Positions 46,711-59,155 of a stretch of DNA of 64,000 nt are shown one piece after another. A program made the translations under genes and the position numbers. This DNA is from Zerene cesonia (lineage: Eukaryota; Arthropoda; Insecta; Lepidoptera; Pieridae). The number at the start of each line of letters is the position of its first letter. Position 1 is the first letter of the stretch. Location: contig NC_052104.1 in the NCBI RefSeq assembly GCF_012273895.1, forward strand, positions 806,001-870,000, written 5' to 3'. Under the pieces are notes generated by a model. It searched no databases. It worked only from the letters and a program-made list of their open reading frames with translations, and was not told the DNA's origin.

Positions 46711-48025
46711 TGGATAAGTTGTTTAGTAGATACTTCCAAGGTCACCACTGCCCAACCCATCATTGGATCCTCAACTGACGCTCACCATGCTTACTGATAC
46801 GGTTATCTTAAACAATAAATGTTCATCACAAGCTTCGACTCCATCTCAAAAAAATGATTTGTGGTTTTATGAAACCACGGTAAAAGTGAAACTTTTTTCA
46901 CATTATAGATATTTAACTGAATCCCTACTCCGCGGCCGACCGTCACGCGACATGCGATACACAGACCAGAAAAATTGAGACGATGTAATAAAAGATACAC
47001 TTTAAATATAATTAATTTTTTAGCAGACTTTTTGTCATAATAATAACGACTCAAAAATGTCGCATAAAAATCGCCGAGCCAATTAAAAATGACAAAATCT
47101 TTTAAGTTTTAATTTTAAAGCGTCGTTTCTAATACACTTTCGAGTATTGCTACGCCTCACAATGCACCATGGAGTATGTAATATCCCAAGTGACAAACAG
47201 ACCAACGGCAGTGCTTTCTCAGAAAAAGTCACATGCAATAAATAACATTTTAACGAAACGAAAGAATTGAATTTACAATGTAACTACATTATCTCCTTTC
47301 CGGCAGCCATCTCGCTTCCTCCAATAGGATGTAATCATGTTATCTCTTTTGCCACCTATTTTAAACTACATATTCAATGAATTTAAATTTCCCCGAAAGC
47401 TTTGGTAAACACGTAGTTTTTCTTCCCTGAATTCCAGTGGATTCTTTTAAAGTGAATTTACTTAATCGCGTTTTAAATTACAGAATTATTTAGCTCTTAG
47501 CTTTTATGCTGTAAGAAATTTATGGACAATGCTATGTAGTTGAAAATAAAATATAATTGAGGTTTTGGTATTAACTAGTATAGTATTATGTTATATGTGG
47601 TATTACTTAAAACGATCTACCCATCTATCTATCTTGTATTAATTATAACCTTTCACTTCTCGTTCTTATTTACTAAGACGAAAAAAATTTTTTTAGCAAC
47701 CTTAATACAACCTTTCGCAGGAGAGGTTCTTGCGAAAGGTTATAAGCTACTTATTAATTCACAAAATCCTCCAAACTCTTACTATTTTCGAGATTACGTT
47801 ATCCGTGAGTAAACATTATTTTACGTTACTAAAAATTTCAGGAGCCTGACTGAAAGTGACCATCATTTCCTCACCTCTGCGTATTTAATTTATACCTTTA
47901 TAAATAAAAACATTTCTTTATTAAGAAATATTGAGGCTTTGTGTTATGAAACCATTATAATCATCATAATAACATCGCTTCAATAAAGAATCGCGATACT
48001 TTAGTTAGCTTAGTCTTGCAACACA

Positions 48026-48210
48026 GGCCGTGGACGATTTCTCGAAGAGTTCCCACGACCTCGGCTAATGTGGTGAGACGGAACACAATGGAGTTTAGTC
48101 GGTAGGTCTACTGCCTATGGCATATAGGCAGTAGGAGTCCGACATAACCCGCGGTCTTTCCCCGAAGGCTGTGGGTATGCATGAGCATTCTCCACTTAAA
48201 ATAAAAAAAA
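48026..48210 (+). mobile_element. Retroposed fragment with 14-bp target duplication
   Basis: A 185-bp insertion ending in AAAATAAAAAAAA and flanked by perfect 14-bp repeats AGTCTTGCAACACA at 48012-48025 and 48211-48224. The body (GGAGTTTAGTCGGTAGG, CCCGCGGTCTTTCCCC, GGTATGCATGAGCATTCTCC) is a common lepidopteran retroelement 3' segment; the class is not determined. It holds an 11-bp inverted repeat (48108-48118 with 48124-48134). Confidence 0.85.
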
Positions 48211-48566
48211 AGTCTTGCAACACAAATGAAGACAAAACAATGACTCAGGGAACAAAATCATGAAATAATTTGAAATCTTTTACAACAACATTTACCATTA
48301 TATTTCTTTCGCATTAAAACTCCATTAAATACAAAAGCGTCGTGTAAAAATCAAAATTGTCCAAAGTCGCTAAACGCTTTCCCAGCAGAAGTGAATCAGT
48401 AATGAGCTGGCAAATTAAGTCGCAGCTTAATTACTAAATTTTTTGAAGTTCATTAGACGTGACACGTCCACGACAGTTTCCCCGGGAATATGCAAGGGAT
48501 TTTACGATTTTACAAGACTTTGAATGGAATTATATTAACGACGAAATCACATTAATTTATCATTAA

Positions 48567-48750
48567 CTACCCGCGTAAGTCCAAATCTCGTATGAAAATC
48601 GGGATTAAAAGTTGCCTATATGTTATTCCAGTTGTCCAGCTATCTACGTGCCAAATTTAATTGCAACCGGTTAAGTAGTTTTTGGGTGAAAGAGCAACAA
48701 ACACACACACACATCCTTACAAACTTTCGCATTTATAATATTAGTAGGAT
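48567..48750 (-). mobile_element. Helitron-like element, 3' end truncated
   Basis: CCCGCGTAAGTCCAAATCTC to CTTTCGCATTTATAATATTA; the GC-rich GCGCCCCGCGG terminus is missing. Confidence 0.65.
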
Positions 48751-48856
48751 AGTAGGTAGTAGATAGGATTTTATACGGCTGTGGGCATCAAAGAAGGACT
48801 TTAATTAATTGTATGCAATTCATTCATGAGAACAATATTGGGTTAGTTGAAAAAGT

Positions 48857-48940
48857 GAATGTTTCATCGGTGGTGATCGCTTACCATCAGGCGAACCACC
48901 AGCTCAGTTGCACGCTATGGCATTAATAATAATAATAATA
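48857..48940 (+). repeat. Interspersed repeat family 1, 3' end with TAA microsatellite
   Basis: GGTGGTGATCGCTTACCATC and GGCGAACCACCAGCTCAG, then a run of TAA units at 48923-48940. Confidence 0.65.
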
Positions 48941-49083
48941 ACGTTGGGGATACAGCGAGCAGTCCTACTGGACAACGCTCGGATAGTCCGTAGGTTCCTC
49001 ACTCAGTCGCCCTAGGCTCCGGCCGTCTGGTCACTCAACCAAAGTTTATAACAACACTGCCGCAAGGCGAGCTACTACATTGA
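48941..49083 (+). pseudogene. LINE ORF C-terminal fragment (broken)
   Basis: Plus-strand frame from 48941 reads TLGIQRAVLLDNARIVRRFL then hits a stop near 49012. A frame beginning at 49009 continues ALGSGRLVTQPKFITTLPQG... to TGA at 49081-49083. The L-x-x-A-V-L-L-x-T/N-A-R-I-V-R-R-F-L pattern is one I associate with C-termini of insect non-LTR retrotransposon polyproteins. The frameshift and stop make it dead. The stretch after it is AT-rich with ATAATAATAAATAAA. Confidence 0.5.
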
Positions 49084-49814
49084 AATAATAATAAATAAAT
49101 TTATTTAATATCAAATTAAAAGATTTATTATAACCAATTACAGAAATTGTGATAAGTGGCACCCCTTCGAGGTTGAGTTCAAAGAATTCGCCTGTGAGGC
49201 AAGCACCAGCTTCTTTCCTTACTTAAGCATTAAAAGAAACCTTTTTATTTGTTTTTTATTAATGATCTTGTTCTGATAATTCTATATCGTAAAGCGCTCT
49301 TATAATGCATCTTGTAGTGAGCACAATATGATGCAGATAATAATGGGTTATTTTTTATTTAAATAGCGGTCTTACGGCTATGATCTCATCCAGTTATACA
49401 AAAATTAGTATTGAGTTTAAAAAGGTGTGTGAGCAAAACATAAGTCGTTAATAAAACAAAAATATTCTACTATATGATATTACTATGAACTCAAATATTA
49501 AAATAAAAAAATACCACGACTGCAAGAATATAATTATATTAGACGTTATTATATTAACAAAATGAGGGCACTTGGGTCGGACGTCCAAGTCAGTGAGACA
49601 GCGCCTGTGCATAAAATTAAAAATACAGTAATTGGAATATAAGTGAGGTGAGGTTTTATAGAACCTTGCATAGTATATATTTAAATGAGAAGGTTGAACG
49701 ATCTGTCATAGCTTTTATAGCGCTTCATGTCTTTGCTATGGGTATGGAAATTTTGCGAGGGGCGACTTAGACAATAGGGCAGTCCTATAAAGTTGTACAA
49801 TATTTTATACCATC

Positions 49815-49996
49815 ACTAGCTGCACGCCCCGGCTCCGCCCGGGTTGTCAATTATCGTAATTAAAATTATTTAAACTATCCTATCTCGCAAGTTGGATCGA
49901 ACTGCACATGGTGTGCGAATTTTATTATAATCGGTTAAGTGGTTTAGGAGTCCATTGAGGACAAACATTGTGACACGAGATTTATATATATTAAGA
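49815..49996 (-). mobile_element. Helitron-like element (CACGCCCCGGCTCCGCCC end)
   Basis: ACTAGCTGCACGCCCCGGCT, AACTGCACATGGTGTGCGAA, AATCGGTTAAGTGGTTTAGG and GACACGAGATTTATATATAT. Confidence 0.6.
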
Positions 49997-50385
49997 TAAT
50001 TATATAAGAAAATCTGCTATACATTCAGTAATAAACAAATATTTAAAGGTAAATTATAATAGCGGGAACATTAACACATTTCGGTGTCAATTAGTGAACT
50101 TCTACATGTCATTGAGTGTGCCGAGTTGTAATGAGTTGGGAGTTTCCAACTCAGTGAAATACCAAATTCTCGCGTACGACTTAAATAACTAACTTGAGCA
50201 CATCGTTAGTGTAATGCAATATATTTTTTGCATACTTGAAAAGATATAAAAAAATATGGGCCAGTATTTTATTAATGAAAAATAATATAGCTTTAATTAA
50301 TAACATTTAAAACTACTTTATGGGTTATTAGTTTTTACAATAAAATACATTTTCTAATGCTAATGTTTTTTTTGTCATAAATTAA

Positions 50386-50582
50386 CAAGCTGCGCCCCGC
50401 GGTTTCACCCGTGTAAGGCCATATCCCATAGGAATATCGGGATCTAAAGTTGCCTATATGTTATTCCAGTTATCCAGCTGTCTTCGTACCAAATTTCATT
50501 GCAATCGGTTCAATCGTTTTTGCGTGAAAGAGTAGCAAACACACACAGATCCTTACAAACTTTCGCATTTATAATATTAATA
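50386..50582 (-). mobile_element. Helitron-like element, GCGCCCCGCGG family
   Basis: CAAGCTGCGCCCCGCGG to CTTTCGCATTTATAATATTA; ACTAG is mutated to ACAAG. Confidence 0.65.
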
Positions 50583-51627
50583 GGAGTAGGAAGTAAGAAG
50601 TAGGATAGGATAAATCTATTTTGATTGAAAAAGCTTGTAAGACAATCAACTAATGTGGTGATGAGCAAAATGCGTGATAATGTTTTCAAATCAACACCAG
50701 ACCAGTTGCTACCAGCCAATGAATTTTAAATTCTGCTTAATAATATTAGTAAAATTAAAATTATGAATGAGTAGCTGTCGATAGCGATCCCGATAGAAGC
50801 GACATTCCAAATATGGTACTCTTAAAAATGACTATTAATACTTGAAAAGTTTACACGAATAAAAAAGGTTTTGAATGTGAATTTGAGTTTAGATCTGAAT
50901 ATAACTGAACTTCAATCTATAAGGTGTAGAGGACAATGAAGCGAAGGTAGTTGTAAATAATTTGTAGTTGTAAATAGTTGTAAATATTTGGTTTTGTTAA
51001 TAAATATTTTAAACTAGATTCCCACTCGCAACTTTACCCGCATAGTCAAAGAAAATACTCCTGAATGGAATCCTGGAATTAAATATTACCCTACAGTGAA
51101 AAGTAGCTTATGTCACTCGCCAGCCTCCTTCGTATATCTGCTACGTTGCGACGTGAAAGAACAAGAAAACAACTCATAAAACCCATGAAAAGAGCAAAGG
51201 GACTGTATGTAAACTTATAATTTTCTTCAATCCAAAAGAAAGAAAGTAGTTGCAGAATACTAATCAATACACACAAGTACCGAAACGCTTGCATTGCAAA
51301 ACTTATTCAATCTGTAGACGAACATCAAAATATTGAAGAAGTTTTCGGAAGTCACAGATGCTACGTAACATGGACTCGTGACTATTTTGTAAAAACACGA
51401 AATACTTTATGCAGAAATCTCTGGTTTGTAAGGCACACTTCCATTACTGTTTACTTCCAATTGAAGTCCAATTATTTATGTACCATGACGTCTTCGACCA
51501 GTTTTCTCGCTCTTAACAAACAAGCTGATCTTATCGTAATGCACCCCTAATAGTAATTAACAATACTTTACACAATAATAAACATTACAAGATTCAAATA
51601 TTACATTTTTATAATATCCTCTACAAG

Positions 51628-51884
51628 CAACAATCATCATCATTGTAATCATCAGCCCATATATGTTCCCACTCCTGGGACACAGGCCATGAGGCCATAT
51701 GAGGGTTCAGGCCATAATCCACCACGCTGGCCAAGTGCGGGTTGGCAGATGTCACATGTCGTCGAACTTTTAATTCTTGGACATGCCGGTTTCCTCACGA
51801 TGTTTTCCCTCACCGTTTTGAGCAGTGGTGACGTTACACATGCGCAGATAAATTGTAAAATCAATTTATTTCCTGCACGCTCGC
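51628..51884 (-). mobile_element. SINE family 1, reverse copy joined to Helitron ends
   Basis: ATCATCATCATTGTAATCAT tail, GTTCCCACTCCTGGGACACA, GGCCATAATCCACCACGCTG, TGCCGGTTTCCTCACGATGT and AAATCAATTTATTTCCTGC. The tRNA head is missing exactly where a Helitron-like 3' terminus begins. Confidence 0.75.
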
Positions 51885-52000
51885 AACCACGGGACGCAGC
51901 TAGTATTACAAATGCGAAAGTTTGTGAGGATGTGTGTATATTTTATATAGATGTGTGTATGTAAAAACTTACGCGGGTGAAACCGTGGGGCGCAGCTAGT
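51885..52000 (+). mobile_element. Helitron-like termini, internally deleted
   Basis: A 3' end (CCACGGGACGCAGCTAGT, to 51904), then a 5' portion (TATTACAAATGCGAAAGTTT) joined by deletion to a second 3' end (ACTTACGCGGGTGAAACCGT, GGGGCGCAGCTAGT). Two 3' ends about 96 bp apart. Confidence 0.6.
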
Positions 52001-52889
52001 TTTTCATAAATGATAAGAGTTAGGCAGAACAGCGTTTGCCGGGTCAGTTAGTACGCTATTACAAACGAATAATATATTATAATAGTTTTAAAAAACTAAA
52101 AAACACGCTTTTATCATATTTTGCAAATTGAAAAATGGAATAATTTTATCAAATTACTGTATTGTCATCGGTCCTCAATAAATCTACAAAGTTTGAACGA
52201 AATCTGGCCGTTTAAAGTGGGTCAAAATCGCGCCCAAAGAAGTCGGTTACAAACAAACATACAGGTGAAGCTAATAAAAAGCGTGTAAAAATAAATAGAA
52301 TCATTTTATAACTCATACAGCAACTGACGGAATATTCCCTGATTACGTGTTAATCTACAATTGAACGACATTAGTTGCGCAGTAATGCATAAATAGTTCC
52401 TTTGAAATTAACGAAACATGATTTGAAACATAGACTAAACAGTTTCGCAAGTAAACCGATAGACGTTCTGGATATAAGACACAATATACGCACGGCCATA
52501 CATCAGAGAGATTTATCGAACAATCTAGAAGAATATAGTAAACGAACGTTCGCTCCAATATACAGGTTCATTGTAAATATTATGTTAATAGTTGTGGAGA
52601 TTTGCGTAGAGGCTTGAAGATTTTTGTATTAATCTTAAGAATTCCAGTGTGTGCTTATTTGAATTATCTAGTACAAATGCTATGGTCATTGTCTATGTGC
52701 ATAAATACATCTTAATATAATTGAGAATATGCTATAAGTGATTTTTTAATGTAGCTTTTATTTGATACTAACTAAATCAGAGTAACTGCATCCTGAAAAT
52801 GTAAGAGAAAAATGAAAAAATACACACTTTGTGTATTATTGTGTTAAATTCTTTTCAGTTTATCATATACTCAATTATATCGTCTCATA

Positions 52890-53030
52890 ACACACAAGCG
52901 GTCCGCCCTGGCTTCACCCGTGGTACATACATAGCTTATCTCACTCCGTGAAGATGCAGCTTTCTATGCAGAAAGACTTTCAAATCTGTCGTGTAGTTTT
53001 TTGTGTGAAAACATTACAAGCGTATTTATA
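52890..53030 (-). mobile_element. Helitron-like fragment
   Basis: ACAAGCGGTCCGCCCTGGCT, CACCCGTGGTACATACATAG and TCAAATCTGTCGTGTAG; relative of 12521-12708. Confidence 0.5.
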
Positions 53031-54734
53031 TATAAGCATATAAGTATATAAGTATATAATATAAGTTTAGATGTCCCATTAAATAAATCAATACTTCCTC
53101 CCTTCCATCAACAAACGTTACATATAACAGAAATGTAAGTGGCTAAAAATGAAAGGGCTAATGGTATATGGAGCAATAATAGTCAAAGATCAAAAAGATG
53201 ATTAAGATAAACAGAATCGGCCCCGATTGGACGTCCAGGAAGTGGAATACAATACGCAATGTAAGGGTTAATACGACTAATGGATGTGAGTATTTATGTA
53301 GTAGATGTAAGAACGATGTTTATTTAACTACTTGAAGAATAAAATCAGATGATAGATATATTTTAGGGCAGGGAGACGTGATGACTAAAGGCACTGTCAG
53401 CGCTGAAGTGAAGCGTAAACTGTAAGTTATTTTTGACTCCTGTTGCAAAAGTACAAATTTTAAAAGTTTGACATTGTGTGTGTGTGTGCGTGCACACAGC
53501 TCTTAAGCGGATAGACCGAATTCGATGATTTTTTTTTTTATTTGAATGCCACTGTCCTTGATTATGATTGATATGAAAACCGGTCAAAATTAGGGGCCAT
53601 TACAAATTAATATTGTTTAAATATTTTATTACAACTTCCTCATTACAGGCATCAAAAATATAAAAAGATATAAAAAAAGGCTTGATTACTGAAAGAACAC
53701 TATCAGATTTTAAGATGGACGACTTATCAAAATGTGTATTATCTGTTGAGAGAGTTTTATAATTTCGTATTTGATATTATTATTTATTTTCAAATGTATT
53801 GTATTAAATTGCTTGAACAACAACCTGTAAGATGTTATAATCTTATTTTATTTACGAAATACAGTGTCACAAAAACTGAAATAACATTATGTAGTCAATT
53901 TCTGCGAAACTGATATTAAATACCAGCCAAGATCAAGATTTTCTCAAGAAAAGAGTTTATAAAATAGTTTATACAGCATATTTATTTAATTTTGTTTTGA
54001 AGATGTTATTGTTGGTTAATTTGAACTAAATGTTCGTAAATTGTAATACTATAAATATTTAAGTTAAATTTATTTTAAAAATAATAGCTAAAGAGCGTTA
54101 TTTTGAAAATCGATAAAAAACAATCTAAGAAGAGCTTCAAACAGTCAGTTTCATGAATTCAAAAACAAAAAGTTTCCTATAATTATTTATGATGCAAATT
54201 AAGTAATTAAAATGCCAACTTGCACTACGGATTAAAGTTTATATTTTTTCTCATTAACAAACACTAGAAATCTCGTGCAATTTCTAAAGACCTAATCTGC
54301 AAGCAATTAGGAAACTTAACGGAACCGAGAAGTCTGAAAGCAGAGTCGGAATTCCCTCCAAGTATTTTGTCTCTTCTCAATACTTCGAAGGCTAAGTTGA
54401 TAGCGCAGTTACGAACCAAATATACAACGTTATTAAAAATTATTTATCTATAATTTATTTCTTTATTAATCCACAACAGTGTACCTACACATAAAATGTA
54501 ATTAAATTTAAATATATTTAAATTATGCATTCACATAAACAAGACTTGAATTGTTGCATTACTATTGTACTCAATTTTAAATGTTGTCTAAGCCGATCTA
54601 CAATGTTTGGCGATAATTATAGAATAATTAATTATCCACTAGGAAATCTAACAAGGTATTTTATTATATTATTGTAGGTATTATAAGGTACCAAGGTATT
54701 ATATTATTCGAGTTTAAAGCATATAATTGAAGTC

Positions 54735-54860
54735 CCTTGTGTAGTGGGGTACGGGGCATATGGACAATAGGTAATCAACCTTCTGTGTGATACTACACTG
54801 AAACCTCCTGTCCTACTGTAACATAGGGCTGGGTCTAGTCCTCACACATCTTTATTTCAT
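54735..54860 (-). mobile_element. SINE family 2, body fragment
   Basis: GTGGGGTACGGGGCATATGG, AATAGGTAATCAACCTTCTG and TCCTGTCCTACTG correspond in reverse to the body of 10032-10240. Confidence 0.4.
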
Positions 54861-56324
54861 ACATATACATGAAAACCAACAAGTAACCCTTAAATATCAG
54901 ACCGCTAATGCAGAATCATACATCCAAATTATTATCATTGACCCAAATTTTGCATAATTCTCAGTAAATGCGTGAACTCTATCCATTTCCAAAATTCACA
55001 GCTAAAGATCTTCACGACAATTAAGAAAGTTCAAATCGGTTCTAGACGCAAAAGCGTCGGGTACAGAATGAATTTCCTAAATGCACTTTGTCTCTTTTCT
55101 CATTAAGACTTTAGAAAATGAAGAACTTAGTTAAATTAGGTATCCGTTGACAGCTAATACCAATTAAATCACAGTTTTATTAGTGACGTTTTTTAATGTA
55201 ATTTCGTGAAATCAATTCGAACTTGCTGCTATTTCTTATTTCTATATTTCAAATCCAAATAAAGAAAAGACATGTCACGGTTCTTTAGCAAAAAGTTATC
55301 AAAGCTCTTCAATGGAAATAATATAAAAAATTCAAGATTCGTACTAAAATATAGTACCTACAAAGACGTTATATATCCTAGAGCATAAATGACTGAAAAG
55401 GATTTTGAATAAATAGGACGGATAGTCAGTGAAGGACTGATAAATAACGATTGGGAAAATAGTTACTCGTGATATCTTGCGATAAGGCGGTAATACATGC
55501 TGTTACATGCTGTATTCCCGTCTTATCATTCACCATCTTAAAAGGTAGCAAGACATAAGACAGACAGTTAGAAAGACAAAATAACATTTTTTGACTATCC
55601 TGATTGTAGCTAAGAGGATCTATTTATAATTACTATAAATCTTCTATCGTTTAAAAGTCTAGCAAGCGCAGCGTTTTCCCCTGGATCCTTTTATCATCGG
55701 GACGTACGTATTGTCGTATTTTAAAGGAATTCGTTAAAATAATATGTGTATTATCCAATTACCAACACGAACTCCCAAAATGCCAGAGCATACTCAGTAT
55801 ATTATGATGAGGGTAAAGGCATATCGAATATCAAGGAGCCATCATTGTTTGCGTAATTTCTTTGTTTTTCTGTATTTCGATTTTATTCATTTTCGTTGAG
55901 TTACTGTGATATTATTTGTGAGTACTCCGCGTTGGAAATGTATACAATATTTGGAATATATAATACGGAGTTAAAATTTTTGTATCTCGTTTATTTTAAA
56001 GCAAAAATTCTGTGTTCAATTTGTAATACCTTGTACAAATAGAGGAATACGGTATTTGGATGTTTTTGTTTCGTTTTAATCTTTTAAAATATCTGATATT
56101 GTGTTTATATTGGTGATTTTTCATTGTGTCTAGACTGAAATGAATTTTAGATTATAAATATAGGAACATAAGTATTTTGTTTAACAATAGTATTGTTGTA
56201 TATTCTTAATTTCTATTCCTTTATTAATTAATGATCTGTCAAAATTTAACATGTCAAGTCATCTTCAAACGAAACAAAAGTCATCTTGAAGACGTTATAT
56301 TTACAAGAATTTTTGTATTTTTGT

Positions 56325-56640
56325 TTAAGCACGCTTCGTCACGAATTGCGCCAGATTACAGCGGGGAAGTACCACACCCCCACAGGAGACCGGCGTGAAT
56401 TAATAGCATACTACTGTGTTTCTTTCGGCGAGTGGGGGAACGGGAGGCCCATATTCTTTTCCTTACTCTTTCCAGTCCATTCCTTTATTCATCTCATCAA
56501 TCCTTTCTTAATAAATTTCTTATTTAAAGTCAGAAAATCCATTTGTAGAGGCGTAAGGCCTACAATCGACCTCACGCCACTCCAAATATTCATGGGCGGT
56601 TGTAGCGCTTACCATCAGGCGACTACCCACTCCATTACCG
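56325..56640 (+). repeat. Interspersed repeat family 1, diverged copy
   Basis: GCGGGGAAGTACCACACCCC, GTGTTTCTTTCGGCGAGTGG, CCAGTCCATTCC and GCGCTTACCATCAGGCGAC. An open frame of 135 codons crosses it but is repeat-derived. Confidence 0.65.
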
Positions 56641-57591
56641 ACGATGATATCAAATTGCAATTGTTCTGTAACCATATACGAACAACTAGCTAATTTTGTA
56701 TCCAGTCATCTTACATCGGGATATATATAACGAAGACTGGTGGCTCAATTTACCACGAAAAAGGACGTCGCCATCAGCAAACCCAACCAAATAATTTTAA
56801 ACAACGTGAAACATGATTACATAACATGATATATGATTATATAAGAAAAAATAATTAAATCAAATTACATTTTTACTAAAACTGTTAAAGATACAGACAT
56901 GTTTTAATGTTTAATAACAATGAAACAAAACACATTACCAATAAAATCCAAGTATATCACACAGTAAAAGCCGAATATGATGTAAAATTTCCAGCGAAAA
57001 CAGGAGTTCTTTTGCTCATCGTTACATTAATCGTAATAATTCTCACTGATTATATTGGATAGGTACTTCGATACTTGCTATTAATATAAAACATTCCCAA
57101 GTAAAACAAATTTAATTCAACATCCAGATCAAACATAAATAACTCAGGAAATTCGTTATATTTTTAAAGTGAATGTATTTCAACGGATATTGTGTAAATG
57201 AGAAATTTTATTCGAAAAATGTTAAGGGATTTATTTTCGAATCAAGATCGTTATTTTGTAGGTCTGTTTAGTTTTATTTTATACCCTTATCTTCTATTAA
57301 ACCCTATTGCATGTTGTTTATTTAATATTTATACGAACCGTTAGAAATAGTGGTTCGTAAGGGATTTACCAAGCTCTCAAACGTAAGTGGCGTCTTAGGT
57401 CAAGACCCAAAGGTGTCTAGAAAGCCAATGTACGCTCTCTTGGGATGAAATAAAATTGTATGAATGTTCATTTTATTTTCGCATTAAATACATAAAAATC
57501 TTGATAGAACGCGCGTAAGAATTTATAAGTTATTGAGGCGAGCAATTTAAGCTGCACTTGATAATGGAGGTTCTACTGATATCGATCGCCA

Positions 57592-57720
57592 CTTTGGTGC
57601 AGTGATTAAAGCGCGAGCGTAGAACCAGTGGTTCTGGGTTCGGTTGCCTTAAGGGATTAACAAATAAAATCTTCTGATCTGGTAGGATACATAAAACTTA
57701 TCACCTGGAACTGGATTCAA
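57592..57720 (+). mobile_element. SINE family 2, diverged copy
   Basis: TTTGGTGCAGTGATTAAAGC, GCGAGCGTAGAACCAGTGG, CTGGGTTCGGTTGCC, CTGATCTGGTAGGATACA. Confidence 0.65.
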
Positions 57721-57831
57721 AAATCAATGACGACAATTGAATGATGATATGACTAATGATGATGATGGTTAATGCATTGCACACATGCAAAGAGGAAAGA
57801 TTTGATAAGTTTTTTAGTTTGTGTATTTTAC

Positions 57832-57988
57832 AAGCTTTCCGCTCACGGCTTTACTCGCATGGTCAAGGAGAAATAAATAGTGCAGGTATTCCGCATAAAT
57901 CAGACTACTTCCGTTGGAAATTTGAAGCGTGAAGAAGAGCCTGATAGACGGACAGACAGACGAAAAATACTTTCGCATTTATAATATT
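57832..57988 (-). mobile_element. Helitron-like element
   Basis: CAAGCTTTCCGCTCACGGCT, AGACGGACAGACAGACG and ACTTTCGCATTTATAATATT. Confidence 0.6.
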
Positions 57989-58511
57989 ATAAGAAGGATA
58001 AAAAAACCTATATAAAAGCTCCAAACTTCGCCCCATAGTACAAAAAAGCTTTCATCTAACGGAGAATATTAATGATTCGGTAAAACATCGTTTAAAAGCG
58101 TTTTAGCTAAGGTGTTTAAAGCATTGAAAAGTTAGACACTAATAATTATAAGGGAAATGCATTCTTTAGAAAAATACCTGGTCATATCTAAAAATATAGC
58201 TTTTAGTGAAATAAATATGTAAGCAAAGAAAATTGAAAACTTCAGAAATGAATTTCAATAAAAAATTCAATACGATCGAAACACTCCCAATGACCTTTCA
58301 GATAGATGAAGCGAATCAACGAAATTGGTATTTCCATTAAAAGTTCTTGATTTATTTGAATATATTTTAGTATTTTCTTATATTTGAATGTTATAATTCT
58401 GTCTAGAACATTTAACGAGTGATTATATAGGAATAGTAGTAAACGTAGGTGCATATATATATATTGCAACAATATATTTTATTGTGGGAGTCGAGCATAA
58501 CCGTAAAGGCA

Positions 58512-58556
58512 TTACTTCTGCGAATGTTCATGGGCGGTGGTGATAGCTCACCTTAT
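58512..58556 (+). repeat. Interspersed repeat family 1, short 3' piece
   Basis: CTTCTGCGAATGTTCATGGG and CGGTGGTGATAGCTCACC only. Confidence 0.5.
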
Positions 58557-58924
58557 AAAAACATTGTTAAGTTCAGTGTGTGTAGTAGTTCAAACGCTAT
58601 AATCGATAGTTTTCAACGTGGAACAGATATTGGTGTTTTACTTATTATGTTTTGGAGATCATGTATACCCGATTTTATTATATTTTGAATTATAACTTTA
58701 CACAAGAAGTCGATTTTATTAATTGAAATATATATAAATGTAATCTTTACTAATACAGTGCTTATTTATCTGTTATTTTCACGTCGCAACGGAGCCATGT
58801 TATGGTATGATTTTAGTTAGTGTAGTTAGTGACATACCTACGCTACTTTTTACGCAGTAAAACATTTCTTTCATGGGAATTCGTTATAATGCACATTTGA
58901 TTCACTCCGAAATTCCTCAATTCC

Positions 58925-59155
58925 GATAGATGACGTAATAGGTAAATTATAAATGTGACATAATATGTCATATTATAAACCGTTAATTTTCTTTTATCAC
59001 GGGAGCGAAAGCGCGGGTAATAGCTGGTGGGTAATAAAAACCGTATTCATTAAGATAGATGGCGCTATAGTTAAATTAGATATGTGACATGTATGAAAAC
59101 TGTTAATTTTCTTTTACCAGGCGAGTGAATTCGTAGACAACAGCTAGTAGTTATG
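58925..59155 (+). repeat. Two tandem Helitron-like 3' ends
   Basis: Two diverged copies about 125 bp apart. Each has TAGATG(A/G)CG, ATGTGACAT, CTGTTAATTTTCTTTTA (or CCG variant) and a GCGAG/GAGCG-rich end with ACAGCTAGTAG or TAGCTGGTGG. Confidence 0.55.

Noticed and set aside
56286..56693. 135-codon plus-strand frame
   Set aside because: It runs through a diverged copy of interspersed repeat family 1, so it is not a gene.
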